Of a stretch of DNA of 41,585 nt, positions 1-8,749 are shown in pieces (position 1 is the stretch's first letter; every line of letters begins with the position of its first letter). The notes below the pieces were generated by a model that saw nothing but the letters and a program-made list of their open reading frames with translations, ran no database searches and was not told the DNA's origin. This DNA comes from an uncultured Bacteroidales bacterium (GTDB lineage Bacteria; Bacteroidota; Bacteroidia; Bacteroidales; P3). The translations under genes and the position numbers were made by a program. The stretch is from the NCBI GenBank assembly GCA_905234665.1, contig CAJOIV010000035.1, forward strand, positions 31,370-72,954, given 5' to 3'.

Positions 1-1
1 C

Positions 2-280
2 TCGGACGACGAGATTCTCTCCACACTCTGCTACAATCTCGTCAACCGACGCCTCCCTGCCATCCGCTTCAGCAGTGAGCCCTTCCCCGTGCCCGCGCCT
101 TCCTATTTTGAAGGTACCGGCCAGCTCCAAAACCGATCCTACGATTTCAACGACCAAGAGATAAAAGTCCTCCTTAAAGACGGACACTGCCTCCCCATCG
201 GCGAGGCCAGCGACCAGCTCGACCGCCATTTCCTCGAAAAACAGGTCACCAAATACTATCACTTCTACCCCAAACGCTAA
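2..280 (+). CDS. C-terminal end of a probable HD-domain phosphohydrolase (partial)
   Basis: The reading frame is open from the window edge to the TAA at 278-280, so the visible 92 codons are the tail of a gene that starts outside the window. The visible part has no catalytic motif. The segment starting SDDEILSTLCYNL and the ending VTKYYHFYPK resemble, from memory, the C-terminal region of Bacteroidetes HD-superfamily phosphohydrolases, where a short helix-rich segment follows the HD domain and the protein ends near a CYPK-like motif. The HD motif itself would lie upstream, so the call is an inference. A start at the internal ATG (89) would give 63 residues and is unlikely, because coding character continues upstream. 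Confidence 0.45.
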   Translation, partial: SDDEILSTLCYNLVNRRLPAIRFSSEPFPVPAPSYFEGTGQLQNRSYDFNDQEIKVLLKDGHCLPIGEASDQLDRHFLEKQVTKYYHFYPKR

Positions 281-289
281 CCGCTATTT

Positions 290-324
290 CCTTTTAGTTT
301 TTAGTTTTTACCTTTTAGTTTAAT
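290..324. repeat. Low-complexity leader repeat before mpl
   Basis: A TTTTAGTTTTTA-like unit is repeated about three times and runs up to the mpl start codon. It is one of a set of locus-specific degenerate repeats placed directly before starts in this window. Confidence 0.6.
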
Positions 325-1683
325 ATGAACGTCCACTTCATCGCCATAGGGGGCAGTGCCATGCACAACCTCGCCATCGCCCTCCACCTCAAAGGGTATC
401 ACGTCACAGGTTCCGACGACGAGATTTTCGACCCCGCCAAGAGCCGGCTGCAGAAATACGGCCTTCTCCCAGAGTCTTTCGGCTGGCATCCCGAAAGGAT
501 AACCCCCGACCTCCACGCCGTCGTCCTCGGCATGCACGCCCGCATCGACAATCCTGAACTGCTCCGCGCACAGGAGCTGGGACTCAAGATATACAGCTAT
601 CCTGAATACCTTTACGAACAGTCGAGGGACAAGACCCGCATCGTCGTTGGCGGCAGCCACGGCAAGACGACTACCACGGCGATGATACTGCACGTGCTGG
701 CTCACTGTGGCATAGAGGCCGACTATATGGTGGGAGCCCAGCTGGAAGGGTTCGAAGTGATGGTGCGCTTGTCGCACACGGCGAAGGTGATGGTCATTGA
801 GGGCGATGAATACCTCACCTCGCCCATCGACCGCCGCCCCAAGTTCCACCTCTACAAACCCCACACAGCCATCATCACAGGCATCGAGTGGGACCATATC
901 AATGTCTTCCCCACCTTCGATATCTACAAAGACCAGTTCGCCCAATTCATCAACCTCATCGAACCGGGCGGTACCCTTGTCTATTGCAACGACGACCCTG
1001 TGGTGCGTGAAGTGGCCGAGGCCAACACCCGTGCCGATTTGACCAAACGACCATACGATGTCCCCGAGCATCGCGTGGAGAACGGCATCACCTATCTGGG
1101 CGTACACGGGGGTACGCCCCTACGGGTATTTGGCCGTCACAACCTCCTCAACCTCACTGCCGCCCGCTACGCCTGTAACACCCTCGGCGTCACCGACGCT
1201 CAGTTCGACGAGGCCATCAGCACCTTCGGCGGTGCCAGCAAGCGCCTCGAGCTGGTGAAGAAAAACGACACCTGCGCCGTCTACAAAGACTTCGCCCATG
1301 CCCCATCCAAACTGCGCGCCACCATCGCCGCCATGCGCGAGCAGTACCCTGACCGTCGCTTGGTGGCCTGCATGGAACTGCACACCTTCAGCAGCCTCAC
1401 TGCCGAATTCCTCAGGCAGTACGCCGGCACCATGGACAAGGCCGACATCCCCTTCGTCTACTATAGCAAGCATGCCCTCCAGCTCAAGCACCTTCCCGAC
1501 CTCGACCCAGGGCAGGTGTGTGCTGCATTCAACAACCCCGCTGTCAAAGTCTTCACCGACTCTGCCAAGATGGTTGAAGAGATCCGCAGGATGGATTGGC
1601 ACAACGCCAACCTCCTCATGATGTCCTCGGGCAACTTTGACGGCATTGATTTCTCCGCATTGGCCAATACAATCATAATATGA
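325..1683 (+). CDS. mpl: Mpl: UDP-N-acetylmuramate:L-Ala-gamma-D-Glu-meso-DAP ligase
   Basis: Mur-ligase family enzyme of peptidoglycan recycling. It joins a recovered tripeptide to UDP-MurNAc in the cytoplasm using ATP. The N-terminus (VHFIAIGGSAMHNLAIALH) carries the glycine-rich UDP-binding turn typical of Mpl rather than MurC, and the Mur-ligase P-loop GGSHGKTTTT lies at residues 109-118. At 452 residues it has the normal family length, with central ATPase and C-terminal binding domains (YKDFAHAPSKL, then the MELHTFSS region). The start at 325 is the first ATG and gives the complete N-terminal fold. The stop overlaps the next gene by ATGA, suggesting co-translation. A small palindrome lies inside the gene at 1098-1119. 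MurC is the main alternative, but the IAIGGSAMHNLA motif and the length favour Mpl. Confidence 0.9.
   Translation: MNVHFIAIGGSAMHNLAIALHLKGYHVTGSDDEIFDPAKSRLQKYGLLPESFGWHPERITPDLHAVVLGMHARIDNPELLRAQELGLKIYSYPEYLYEQSRDKTRIVVGGSHGKTTTTAMILHVLAHCGIEADYMVGAQLEGFEVMVRLSHTAKVMVIEGDEYLTSPIDRRPKFHLYKPHTAIITGIEWDHINVFPTFDIYKDQFAQFINLIEPGGTLVYCNDDPVVREVAEANTRADLTKRPYDVPEHRVENGITYLGVHGGTPLRVFGRHNLLNLTAARYACNTLGVTDAQFDEAISTFGGASKRLELVKKNDTCAVYKDFAHAPSKLRATIAAMREQYPDRRLVACMELHTFSSLTAEFLRQYAGTMDKADIPFVYYSKHALQLKHLPDLDPGQVCAAFNNPAVKVFTDSAKMVEEIRRMDWHNANLLMMSSGNFDGIDFSALANTIII
1098..1119. repeat. Palindrome inside mpl
   Basis: GGGCGTA at 1098-1104 pairs perfectly with TACGCCC at 1113-1119 around a G-rich loop, followed by CTACGGG. 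It encodes the GVHGGTPL segment just before the conserved FGRHNLLN motif. It resembles mobile palindromic repeats, but only one copy is seen here. Confidence 0.4.
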
Positions 1684-2144
1684 AAAGGCTGTTGATATCA
1701 GTGATAGCGATGTCTATCCTTACAGCATGCGTGGGACCGATGCATGTGACCTCCGAACCGGCATACAATAACGCCGTGGACAAAGTGATCTCCGCCATCG
1801 AGAATGAAGGCTATTCTTTTGTCGACATGAAACATGACTCCCGGAACGAGTTGCGTCATGAGATAGCGCACATGGAAGGCGACAACTATTATTCCGACTG
1901 GATCCCCAACGAGATTGTCAACATCAACACCTACAGTTTCGCCGACACCCATGGAAACACAATGTCATTCTCTGTGCAGTTCAAGGCAGGGGTGAACCGT
2001 CAGAATAGCGCGTTATACTTCACCCACTTGGAGGTCGTCGGCTGTAGCACGACGAACAACAATGATTACGAGCGTCTCTGTGGCGGCCAATCGCCCGTTT
2101 GGTCTCTCGACAGCATACAGAAAGACATGACCGTAAAACCATAA
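1680..2144 (+). CDS. Small lipoprotein, function unknown
   Basis: A 154-residue protein with a clear lipoprotein signal: MKRLLISVIAMSILTAC has a charged start, a hydrophobic core and a lipobox (LTAC) with the acylated cysteine at residue 17. The mature part has no domain I recognise. It is moderately acidic and has three further cysteines near the C-terminus. The start overlaps the mpl stop by ATGA, so it is probably translated from the same mRNA. It likely sits in the inner or outer membrane facing the periplasm. Whether it has any role in cell-wall recycling is unknown. Confidence 0.75.
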   Translation: MKRLLISVIAMSILTACVGPMHVTSEPAYNNAVDKVISAIENEGYSFVDMKHDSRNELRHEIAHMEGDNYYSDWIPNEIVNINTYSFADTHGNTMSFSVQFKAGVNRQNSALYFTHLEVVGCSTTNNNDYERLCGGQSPVWSLDSIQKDMTVKP

Positions 2145-2156
2145 AACGTAGTAACC

Positions 2157-2933
2157 ATGGCACACTTCAATATAGGCGACAAAGTCAAGTTCCTCAATGC
2201 CGTCGGTGGCGGTACCGTCACGCGGGTGACGGACGACTTTGTCTTCGTCCAGGACGACACGGGCTTCGACATGCCCATGCCCCCCACCGAACTCATCCGC
2301 ATGGCCGACATTAGCGGCGCTGGCAAGATGTTCAACCAGGCGGTTCCTGGCCAGATTCCCTCCGTCGAGGAATCCCGTCGGCAAGACGAGGCGAGGAGTA
2401 AGGCCGAAGCCCAAGCCGAGGCCCTCAACCGCAAACTCAAGGAGAAGTTCACCGGCACCGCCGACGACAGTTCCGCCGACCAGCTCCGTGACGAGAACAA
2501 GCGACTCCGCTCGCAGGTGGCCAACCTGCAGGACCAGGTCAAAAAACTCAAGCAGCAGCTCTCGCAGCTCCAGAGCCTCAACGCCCGCAAGCTTAACGAC
2601 AATATCCTCTCGCAGTACATGGTGCGTCCCGATGAGGCCGAGGTCGACCTCCATATCGAAGCCCTCACCGACCATCCCGAGCGCCTCTCCGACGGCGAGA
2701 AGCACGACCTCCAACTCCGCTTCTTCCGCACCTGTCTCAATCATGCTATCCTCAACAGCGTCAAGAAGGTAGTCTTCATCCACGGCGTCGGCCGCGGAGT
2801 CCTCAAGAGCGATATCCAGCGCGAACTGGAGCAGTACGACGGCCTCCACTACATGGATGCCCCCATGTCCCTCTACGGCGTCGGCGCCACCGAAGTCTAC
2901 TTTGGCAGCAACGTCTCCAAAATCACCCCATGA
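2157..2933 (+). CDS. DUF2027/Smr-domain protein, short form
   Basis: A 258-residue cytoplasmic protein. Residues 1-50 (FNIGDKVKFLNAVGGGTVTRV) form a KOW-like beta segment like the start of Bacteroidetes DUF2027 proteins. Residues about 80-155 are a long charged coiled coil. Residues about 160-258 are an Smr domain with the motifs DLHIEAL and FIHGVGRGVL, matching the LDLH and HGxGxGxL signatures of MutS2-type Smr nucleases. Family members I recall are about 350 residues with a longer middle domain; here the middle is mostly coiled coil. Nucleic-acid binding or nicking is likely from the Smr domain, but the substrate is unknown. Confidence 0.85.
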   Translation: MAHFNIGDKVKFLNAVGGGTVTRVTDDFVFVQDDTGFDMPMPPTELIRMADISGAGKMFNQAVPGQIPSVEESRRQDEARSKAEAQAEALNRKLKEKFTGTADDSSADQLRDENKRLRSQVANLQDQVKKLKQQLSQLQSLNARKLNDNILSQYMVRPDEAEVDLHIEALTDHPERLSDGEKHDLQLRFFRTCLNHAILNSVKKVVFIHGVGRGVLKSDIQRELEQYDGLHYMDAPMSLYGVGATEVYFGSNVSKITP

Positions 2934-2937
2934 CGCT

Positions 2938-3210
2938 ATGAGGAAACTGATGATACTCTGCGTGGCGATGACGGCGTTGGGTTTTAGTGCTTCGGCGCAA
3001 AGCGTAGACACGATGAACGTCCGCACCGCCGACACAATGGCGAGACTAAATCCGATGATTGCTTGGCCCATCGACAAAATGCGACCGAGTGACACGATTG
3101 CTATAAACGGGAACAATCCCGAGGTGTCATCCCCCATTGATTTCCAACACCCGGAAGCGCCGATGCAGCGGCCAAAGGTTGAGGGCGTCGAGGTCAAGGT
3201 AAAATACTGA
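2938..3210 (+). CDS. Small secreted protein, unknown
   Basis: A 90-residue product that starts with MRKLMILCVAMTALGFSASAQ, a standard Sec signal peptide with a likely cleavage after SAQ. The mature part is about 69 residues, proline- and methionine-rich, and matches no domain I know. The start at 2938 is chosen because it begins the signal peptide exactly; a longer in-frame start at 2857 would lie inside the Smr gene and add non-signal sequence. The gene begins 5 nt after the Smr stop, so it is probably in the same transcript. Confidence 0.65.
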   Translation: MRKLMILCVAMTALGFSASAQSVDTMNVRTADTMARLNPMIAWPIDKMRPSDTIAINGNNPEVSSPIDFQHPEAPMQRPKVEGVEVKVKY

Positions 3211-3254
3211 TAACTCCAGAGAGACCATAGTCAAACAATAAACACAAACAGGCA

Positions 3255-3605
3255 ATGAATTCTACCATGCCATACACTCTTGTTTTTCTACTGGTGGTTT
3301 CTGTCGTATTGGTAGTTACACTTGTTGCATGGAAGTTGCCCAAAGGAACAAACCCTCATGGCCTCGCATATGCATGGCGATGGATTGTTATAGCATCAAC
3401 CTTCTATTTTGGCTACTATGGTAGTAACATACTCCCTCATTTTTTAGTAATATCACCATTGTTGTGGTGCGCATTTATTGTGCTGATGTTCTGTGCTGTC
3501 TTCAGTGCCGCACGCCAGAACTGCAAGCCTGTGTGGGGAAGATTGTTGGCCTGTTTACTTCTCGACATTGCAATCTATGTTATTTTGTTATTAATCTACT
3601 ATTAG
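3255..3605 (+). CDS. Small integral membrane protein, four predicted TM segments
   Basis: A 116-residue, strongly hydrophobic protein. By eye there are four membrane segments, at roughly residues 5-27, 38-54, 56-79 and 90-114, separated by short charged turns (KLPKGTN, ARQNCKP). No family is recognised. An alternative start lies at 3267. Its base composition is clearly more AT-rich than the neighbouring core genes, which marks the beginning of an accessory stretch that continues to about 6000. Confidence 0.6.
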   Translation: MNSTMPYTLVFLLVVSVVLVVTLVAWKLPKGTNPHGLAYAWRWIVIASTFYFGYYGSNILPHFLVISPLLWCAFIVLMFCAVFSAARQNCKPVWGRLLACLLLDIAIYVILLLIYY

Positions 3606-3646
3606 TATATGCACATAGCACTATATGATAGAGCAACCCCTTTATT

Positions 3647-3907
3647 ATGAGCAGACAAGTCAAGATAGTGATGCTATTCGCGGCGATGATGGTCCTTGCC
3701 GCTACTTCTTGTTTGTCGCCTCATGTCTCCCAGAATACAATACTTCCCGAGTATTTTGCCGACTTCGAAGAAATCAGTTCAGAGGAATACTTGAAGGCGA
3801 AAGAGAACATCACGGAATGTACACAATCGCCGCAGAGAGATGTTCCTTACTACGACCTTCAGCACGAAGTGTACTGGAAATTGATGCTGAACGAGAAGAG
3901 GAGATAA
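3647..3907 (+). CDS. Small lipoprotein, unknown
   Basis: An 86-residue protein. The first 22 residues (MSRQVKIVMLFAAMMVLAATSC) form a lipoprotein signal with an AATSC lipobox and the acyl cysteine at residue 22. The short mature part is acidic and matches no known domain. The start begins the signal peptide exactly. It lies 42 nt after the preceding membrane protein and 51 nt before the DUF3791 gene, so it may be part of the same accessory cluster. A reading frame that overlaps it on the same strand (from 3625) belongs to the downstream DUF3990 frame and has no coding support here. Confidence 0.6.
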   Translation: MSRQVKIVMLFAAMMVLAATSCLSPHVSQNTILPEYFADFEEISSEEYLKAKENITECTQSPQRDVPYYDLQHEVYWKLMLNEKRR

Positions 3908-3958
3908 TAAAAACCGTCACTTGTCGTTATTGTATTGAACTATTAAGCAGATTGAACA

Positions 3959-4186
3959 ATGTCTATACCCCAAACACAATTCGTCACGCTGGCTGTCGGA
4001 GCCACAGCACAGCACATGGGCATCACGTCTACCGAACTCTACAACCGCCTGAAGCGCCACGGGCTGGTGCGCCGACTGCTGATAGACTGCTACGACACGC
4101 TGCATGCCGAAAGCATAGACGGGGTGGTGTGGAACGTGCAGGAAGCCTTGAAGAATTGGGAGAAAAAGGAAGGAGGCAAGCAATGA
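3959..4186 (+). CDS. DUF3791 family protein (first copy)
   Basis: A 75-residue protein. The pattern FVTLAVGATAQHMGITSTELYNRLKRHGLVRRLLIDCYDTLHAES is typical of DUF3791: a helix, then a TxxELYxxL helix, then a YDxLHxES ending, with the conserved Ile-Asp nearby. Function is unknown. In many gut bacteria DUF3791 genes flank DUF3990 genes, and the same holds here: the stop TGA at 4184-4186 overlaps the ATG of the DUF3990 gene at 4183. Its small size and tight linkage suggest it works with the DUF3990 protein, possibly as a binding partner or antidote (inference). Confidence 0.75.
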   Translation: MSIPQTQFVTLAVGATAQHMGITSTELYNRLKRHGLVRRLLIDCYDTLHAESIDGVVWNVQEALKNWEKKEGGKQ

Positions 4187-4689
4187 TAACGCTATATCAT
4201 GGTTCATACGTCAGTGTTCCAGAACCACTCACAGGTGTCGGTCGTCGGGATCTCGACTTCGGCCCCGGATTCTATGTTACCAATCTCCATGAGCAGGCCG
4301 ATCGTTGGGCACGCCGCGTGTGCGTTATTCGTGCCGTCGATACGCCAACAATCTCTGTCTATGAGTTCTGCGAGGCCTTGCTGCCTGTCGACGTGCGTCG
4401 CCTCCGCCTGGAACACTACGACCGGGAGTGGCTTGATTTCATCGTTAGCAGCCGTCGTGGCGAGGAACCCTGGAAGGGTTATGACATCATCGAGGGCGGC
4501 GTGGCCAACGACCAAGTCATCAACACCGTCGAGGACTATTATTCAGGACGCATAACCGCCGAGCAAGCCATCGGTCAACTGCGCTTCGCCAAGCCGACGC
4601 ACCAGATGTGCATCAGCCGACAGCCTATCGTCGACAACTGTTTGCGCTTTGTCGTTGCCGAGCCGTTGGAGAAAGGAGCCCAACAATGA
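4183..4689 (+). CDS. DUF3990 protein, ADP-ribosyltransferase-like fold
   Basis: A 168-residue protein starting at the ATG that overlaps the previous stop. It opens with LYHGS (residues 4-8), followed by LDFGPGFYVT (24-33), QADRWA (38-43) and a VANDQ segment at 107-111. The N-terminal YHGS and GFYxT elements are what the H and Y motifs of H-Y-E type ADP-ribosyltransferases look like. HQMCI (140-144) could supply the third position as Gln rather than Glu. DUF3990 proteins are uncharacterised as far as I know, so NAD-dependent transfer activity is an inference from motif layout. Two DUF3791 genes flank it with overlapping start/stop codons, a toxin/antitoxin-like arrangement. A longer in-frame extension up to 3625 lacks any recognisable sequence and is rejected. 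Confidence 0.75.
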   Translation: MITLYHGSYVSVPEPLTGVGRRDLDFGPGFYVTNLHEQADRWARRVCVIRAVDTPTISVYEFCEALLPVDVRRLRLEHYDREWLDFIVSSRRGEEPWKGYDIIEGGVANDQVINTVEDYYSGRITAEQAIGQLRFAKPTHQMCISRQPIVDNCLRFVVAEPLEKGAQQ

Positions 4690-4889
4690 GAGACCAGGTA
4701 CTTTGGCGCAAAGAGGGACGTATTGCCGCCCTGCTCGCTGATTGCCTCGGCATCGACACCGAGCGCGCCCTCGACATATTTTATAACTCGCACACCTATG
4801 CTCTCCTCACTAATCCTGACAGTGGTCTACAGTTGCAGAGCGACAAGTATATTCTCAACAATCTGCTGCATGAACTGGAGGCGTTATGA
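4686..4889 (+). CDS. DUF3791 family protein (second copy)
   Basis: A 67-residue protein beginning at the ATG that overlaps the DUF3990 stop by ATGA. It is shorter and diverged from the first copy, but has the same plan: an N-terminal helix with LLADCLGIDTERALDIFYNS, a central TYALLTNPDSGLQLQS segment and a final YILNNLLHELE helix. The second half resembles the variant of DUF3791 that follows DUF3990 genes. Its stop overlaps the start of the next lipoprotein gene. Two diverged partners around one enzyme-like gene suggest a three-part complex or a two-antidote arrangement, which is untested. Confidence 0.7.
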   Translation: MRDQVLWRKEGRIAALLADCLGIDTERALDIFYNSHTYALLTNPDSGLQLQSDKYILNNLLHELEAL

Positions 4890-5482
4890 AGAAAGCAATT
4901 ATGACACTAGCCGTGCTGTTCGGCATCGGGCTGATGGCTGGCTGCAATAGAGGCTTGGTTGACGGGGAGGCAAACGACTCCACTGTCGCCATCACGACAA
5001 TGGAAGAAATCAACCAGTACGACTCCGAAGGCAGAAAGACGGGGCACTGGGAGTATAAGAACGAGAGTACAGGATGGCTCTGCGAAGAAAACTATGAGGA
5101 AGGAGTCCTGAATGGCCACGCCACATATTATAATGAGAGTAATACGGTCATAGAGTTGAACTACTGCAAAGGTGTCGAATGCGGCGAGTTGCACATCTTC
5201 TTTGAAGGGACAGAAAGAGACACGGGTATACATCTTACCGATATTACGAAGGTTGACACAATGATTAACGGGTATGTCTTCCACTACAGAGCACACTGCA
5301 AAACAATCGATGTGTACAGAGACATCTACAGCAACGAAGGCACATGCTACTACGAAGACCTGAGCGGCTTGCAAATGGATGGTTTTCTCGGCGTCGGCGA
5401 ATGGACTGTATACGACCGCGATGGCAAAACCTCAAAAACCGTCACCCTCGACAAACCGACAGCAGATTTTACCATCAAATAG
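4886..5482 (+). CDS. MORN-repeat-like lipoprotein
   Basis: A 198-residue protein. The lipoprotein signal MKKAIMTLAVLFGIGLMAGC has its acyl cysteine at residue 20. The mature part contains repeated G-x-W/H-x-x-Y elements (GRKTGHWEYKNES, EGVLNGHATYYNES, GVGEWTVYDRDGK) like the MORN-variant repeats of YwqK-type proteins, which form beta-sheet surfaces in cell-surface or antitoxin-like proteins. Function is unknown. It overlaps the second DUF3791 stop by ATGA and so is the fourth member of a translationally coupled run. Confidence 0.65.
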   Translation: MKKAIMTLAVLFGIGLMAGCNRGLVDGEANDSTVAITTMEEINQYDSEGRKTGHWEYKNESTGWLCEENYEEGVLNGHATYYNESNTVIELNYCKGVECGELHIFFEGTERDTGIHLTDITKVDTMINGYVFHYRAHCKTIDVYRDIYSNEGTCYYEDLSGLQMDGFLGVGEWTVYDRDGKTSKTVTLDKPTADFTIK

Positions 5483-5504
5483 TTTATTAAACACGGACTG
5501 ACAA

Positions 5505-5999
5505 TTGAGACGGGGAGGACAATGGAATTATTGGCAGCGAAGGCGGCACAGACACTTCCGCAGGATTGCCACAGGCAGCATGTTGGGACTGTTCCCCGTG
5601 CTGATGATGGTGTTCCAGGGCTTGTGGTGGGACGTGCATTGCACGGGATATTTTGGCTCAACTGAATACATGAATAAGAGTTTCCAAGAAACAGTAGAGA
5701 GAGTGGTACCAGCGATAGAAAAATTCCGATGCGAGCACGGGCATCTGCCAGATTCATTAGATGGTGTGCAAGGGCTTGTCAAGAACTGGAGGAACAGCTA
5801 CATCGATACAACAAGATGGGATCGAATGATGATTGAATACCGCCATTGGGAAGACAGCGCTTATACCCTTGTCCATATTGATTGGAGGGCAAGATATGTG
5901 TCGGCACCCAAGTTCGAGGGGTATCTTTTCTTCCATTGGGATGAGAATGGGGACAGTGTCAGGGTGGATACGGTATTCACCGCCCTTGCTGCACAATAA
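5505..5999 (+). CDS. Membrane-anchored protein, unknown
   Basis: A 164-residue frame if the TTG at 5505 is the start, or 139 residues from the ATG at 5580. The N-terminus has an Arg/His-rich stretch, then one hydrophobic segment (MLGLFPVLMMVFQGLWW), which predicts a type II or signal-anchor topology. The remaining part is soluble, with many Trp and Tyr residues and the pattern FQETVERVVPAIEKFRCEHGHLPDSL, which is loosely similar to a pseudopilin-like fold (not established). The start is uncertain: the TTG gives a good charged cytosolic tail, but TTG starts are uncommon. An out-of-frame ATG at 5522 raises the possibility of a small frameshift near the 5' end. Confidence 0.5.
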   Translation: MRRGGQWNYWQRRRHRHFRRIATGSMLGLFPVLMMVFQGLWWDVHCTGYFGSTEYMNKSFQETVERVVPAIEKFRCEHGHLPDSLDGVQGLVKNWRNSYIDTTRWDRMMIEYRHWEDSAYTLVHIDWRARYVSAPKFEGYLFFHWDENGDSVRVDTVFTALAAQ

Positions 6000-6041
6000 A
6001 ACCCGCCACAAATCGTTTATCTCAGAAAAGAACTAGGAACA

Positions 6042-7196
<1,155 letters not shown>

Positions 7197-7210
7197 CACA
7201 TTCAACCAAT

Positions 7211-8734
7211 ATGAACCAAGAAGAGTTTTTCAAGAAAGTAGTCTCCCACGCCAAAGAATATGGCTTCATTTTCCCCTCCAGCGACATCTACGACGGCCTC
7301 GCCGCCGTCTATGACTACGGCCAGCTGGGCACCGAGCTGAAGAACAACATCAAGCAGTACTGGTGGCGCAGCATGGTGCAGTATCACGAGAACATCGTCG
7401 GCATCGACTCCGCCATCTTCATGCATCCCCGCATCTGGAAGGCCTCGGGCCACGTGGATGCCTTCAACGACCCCCTCATCGACAACAAGGACAGCAAGAA
7501 GCGCTACCGCGCCGACGTCCTCATCGAGGACCATATCGCCAAGATTGAGGAGAAGATCAACAAGGAGTGCGAGAAGGCCCACAAGCGCTTCGGCGACGCC
7601 TTCGACCGCCAGCAGTTCGTCACCACCAACGCCCGCGTGCTGGAGCACCAGAAGCAGATTGACGAAATCCGCGCCAAGTATGCCGAGCTCATGAACGCCA
7701 ACGACCTCGCCGGCCTCAAGCAGCTCATCCTCGACCTCGGCATCGTCTGCCCCGTCAGCGGCACCCGCAACTGGACCGACGTGCGCCAGTTCAACCTCAT
7801 GTTCGCCACCAAGATGGGCAGCGTCATTGACGACTCGGATACCCTCTACCTGCGTCCCGAGACGGCTCAGGGCATCTTCGTCAACTTCCTCAACGTGCAG
7901 AAGTCGGGCCGCATGAAGGTCCCCTTTGGCATCGCCCAGATTGGCAAGGCTTTCCGCAACGAGATTGTCGCCCGCCAGTTCATCTTCCGCATGCGCGAGT
8001 TCGAGCAGATGGAGATGCAGTTCTTCGTGCGCCCCGGCACCGAGATGGAGTGGTTCAAGTACTGGAAGGAAGAGCGCCTCAAGTGGCATCTCGCCTTGGG
8101 CATCCCCGCCGAGAAGTACCGCTACCACGACCACGAGAAACTGGCTCACTACGCCAACGCCGCCACCGATATCGAGTTCGAGTTCCCCTTCGGCTTCAAG
8201 GAACTTGAGGGCATCCACTCCCGCACCGACTTCGACCTCAGCCGCCACAGCGAATTCAGCGGCAAGAAGCTCCAGTATTTCGACTCCGAGCTCAACGAGA
8301 GCTACATCCCCTACGTCATTGAGACCTCCATCGGCGTCGACCGCACCTTCCTGGCCATCTTCAGCCACGCCCTTGTCGACGAGACCCTCGAGGACGGCTC
8401 CGTGCGCACCGTGCTGCGTCTGCCCGCCTCGCTGGCGCCCTACAAGGCGGCAGTGCTCCCGCTGGTCAAGAAAGACGGCCTCCCCGAGAAGTCGCGCGAG
8501 ATTATGGACATGCTCAAGTACGACTTCATGATGCAGTACGACGAGAAGGACGCCATCGGCCGCCGCTACCGCCGCCAGGATGCCATCGGCACCCCCTTCT
8601 GCATCACCGTCGACAACGACACCCTCAATGACAACAGCGTCACCGTGCGTCACCGCGACACCATGCAGCAGGAACGCATCCCCATCGAGAATCTCCGCGC
8701 CTATCTGCAGGAAGGACTTAGGGTTAAGAAGTAA
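7211..8734 (+). CDS. glyS: Glycyl-tRNA synthetase, dimeric class II type
   Basis: Charges tRNA-Gly with glycine. The 507-residue protein has the class II layout of the single-chain (alpha2) eukaryote/archaeal-type enzyme found in Bacteroidetes, not the split GlyQ/GlyS. It starts with the insert-bearing catalytic domain (SSDIYDGLAAVYDYGQLGTEL; RPETAQGIFVNF), has class II motif 2 around FRNEIVARQFIFRMREFEQ and motif 3 at GVDRTFLAIFSHAL, and ends with an anticodon-binding domain (APYKAAVLPLVKK). The ATG at 7211 is the first possible start and follows a repeat leader. The spacing suggests it is transcribed with ispG. Confidence 0.95.
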   Translation: MNQEEFFKKVVSHAKEYGFIFPSSDIYDGLAAVYDYGQLGTELKNNIKQYWWRSMVQYHENIVGIDSAIFMHPRIWKASGHVDAFNDPLIDNKDSKKRYRADVLIEDHIAKIEEKINKECEKAHKRFGDAFDRQQFVTTNARVLEHQKQIDEIRAKYAELMNANDLAGLKQLILDLGIVCPVSGTRNWTDVRQFNLMFATKMGSVIDDSDTLYLRPETAQGIFVNFLNVQKSGRMKVPFGIAQIGKAFRNEIVARQFIFRMREFEQMEMQFFVRPGTEMEWFKYWKEERLKWHLALGIPAEKYRYHDHEKLAHYANAATDIEFEFPFGFKELEGIHSRTDFDLSRHSEFSGKKLQYFDSELNESYIPYVIETSIGVDRTFLAIFSHALVDETLEDGSVRTVLRLPASLAPYKAAVLPLVKKDGLPEKSREIMDMLKYDFMMQYDEKDAIGRRYRRQDAIGTPFCITVDNDTLNDNSVTVRHRDTMQQERIPIENLRAYLQEGLRVKK

Positions 8735-8749
8735 CAAACCCGCAATCCT

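Noticed and set aside
2013..3197. 394-codon minus-strand frame antisense to the Smr gene
   Set aside because: Shadow frame from GC-rich codon bias; the plus-strand gene has clear domains.
3625..4182. In-frame extension upstream of the DUF3990 ATG
   Set aside because: It overlaps the lipoprotein and DUF3791 genes and has no similarity; the ATG at 4183 overlaps the previous stop and begins the conserved LYHGS motif.
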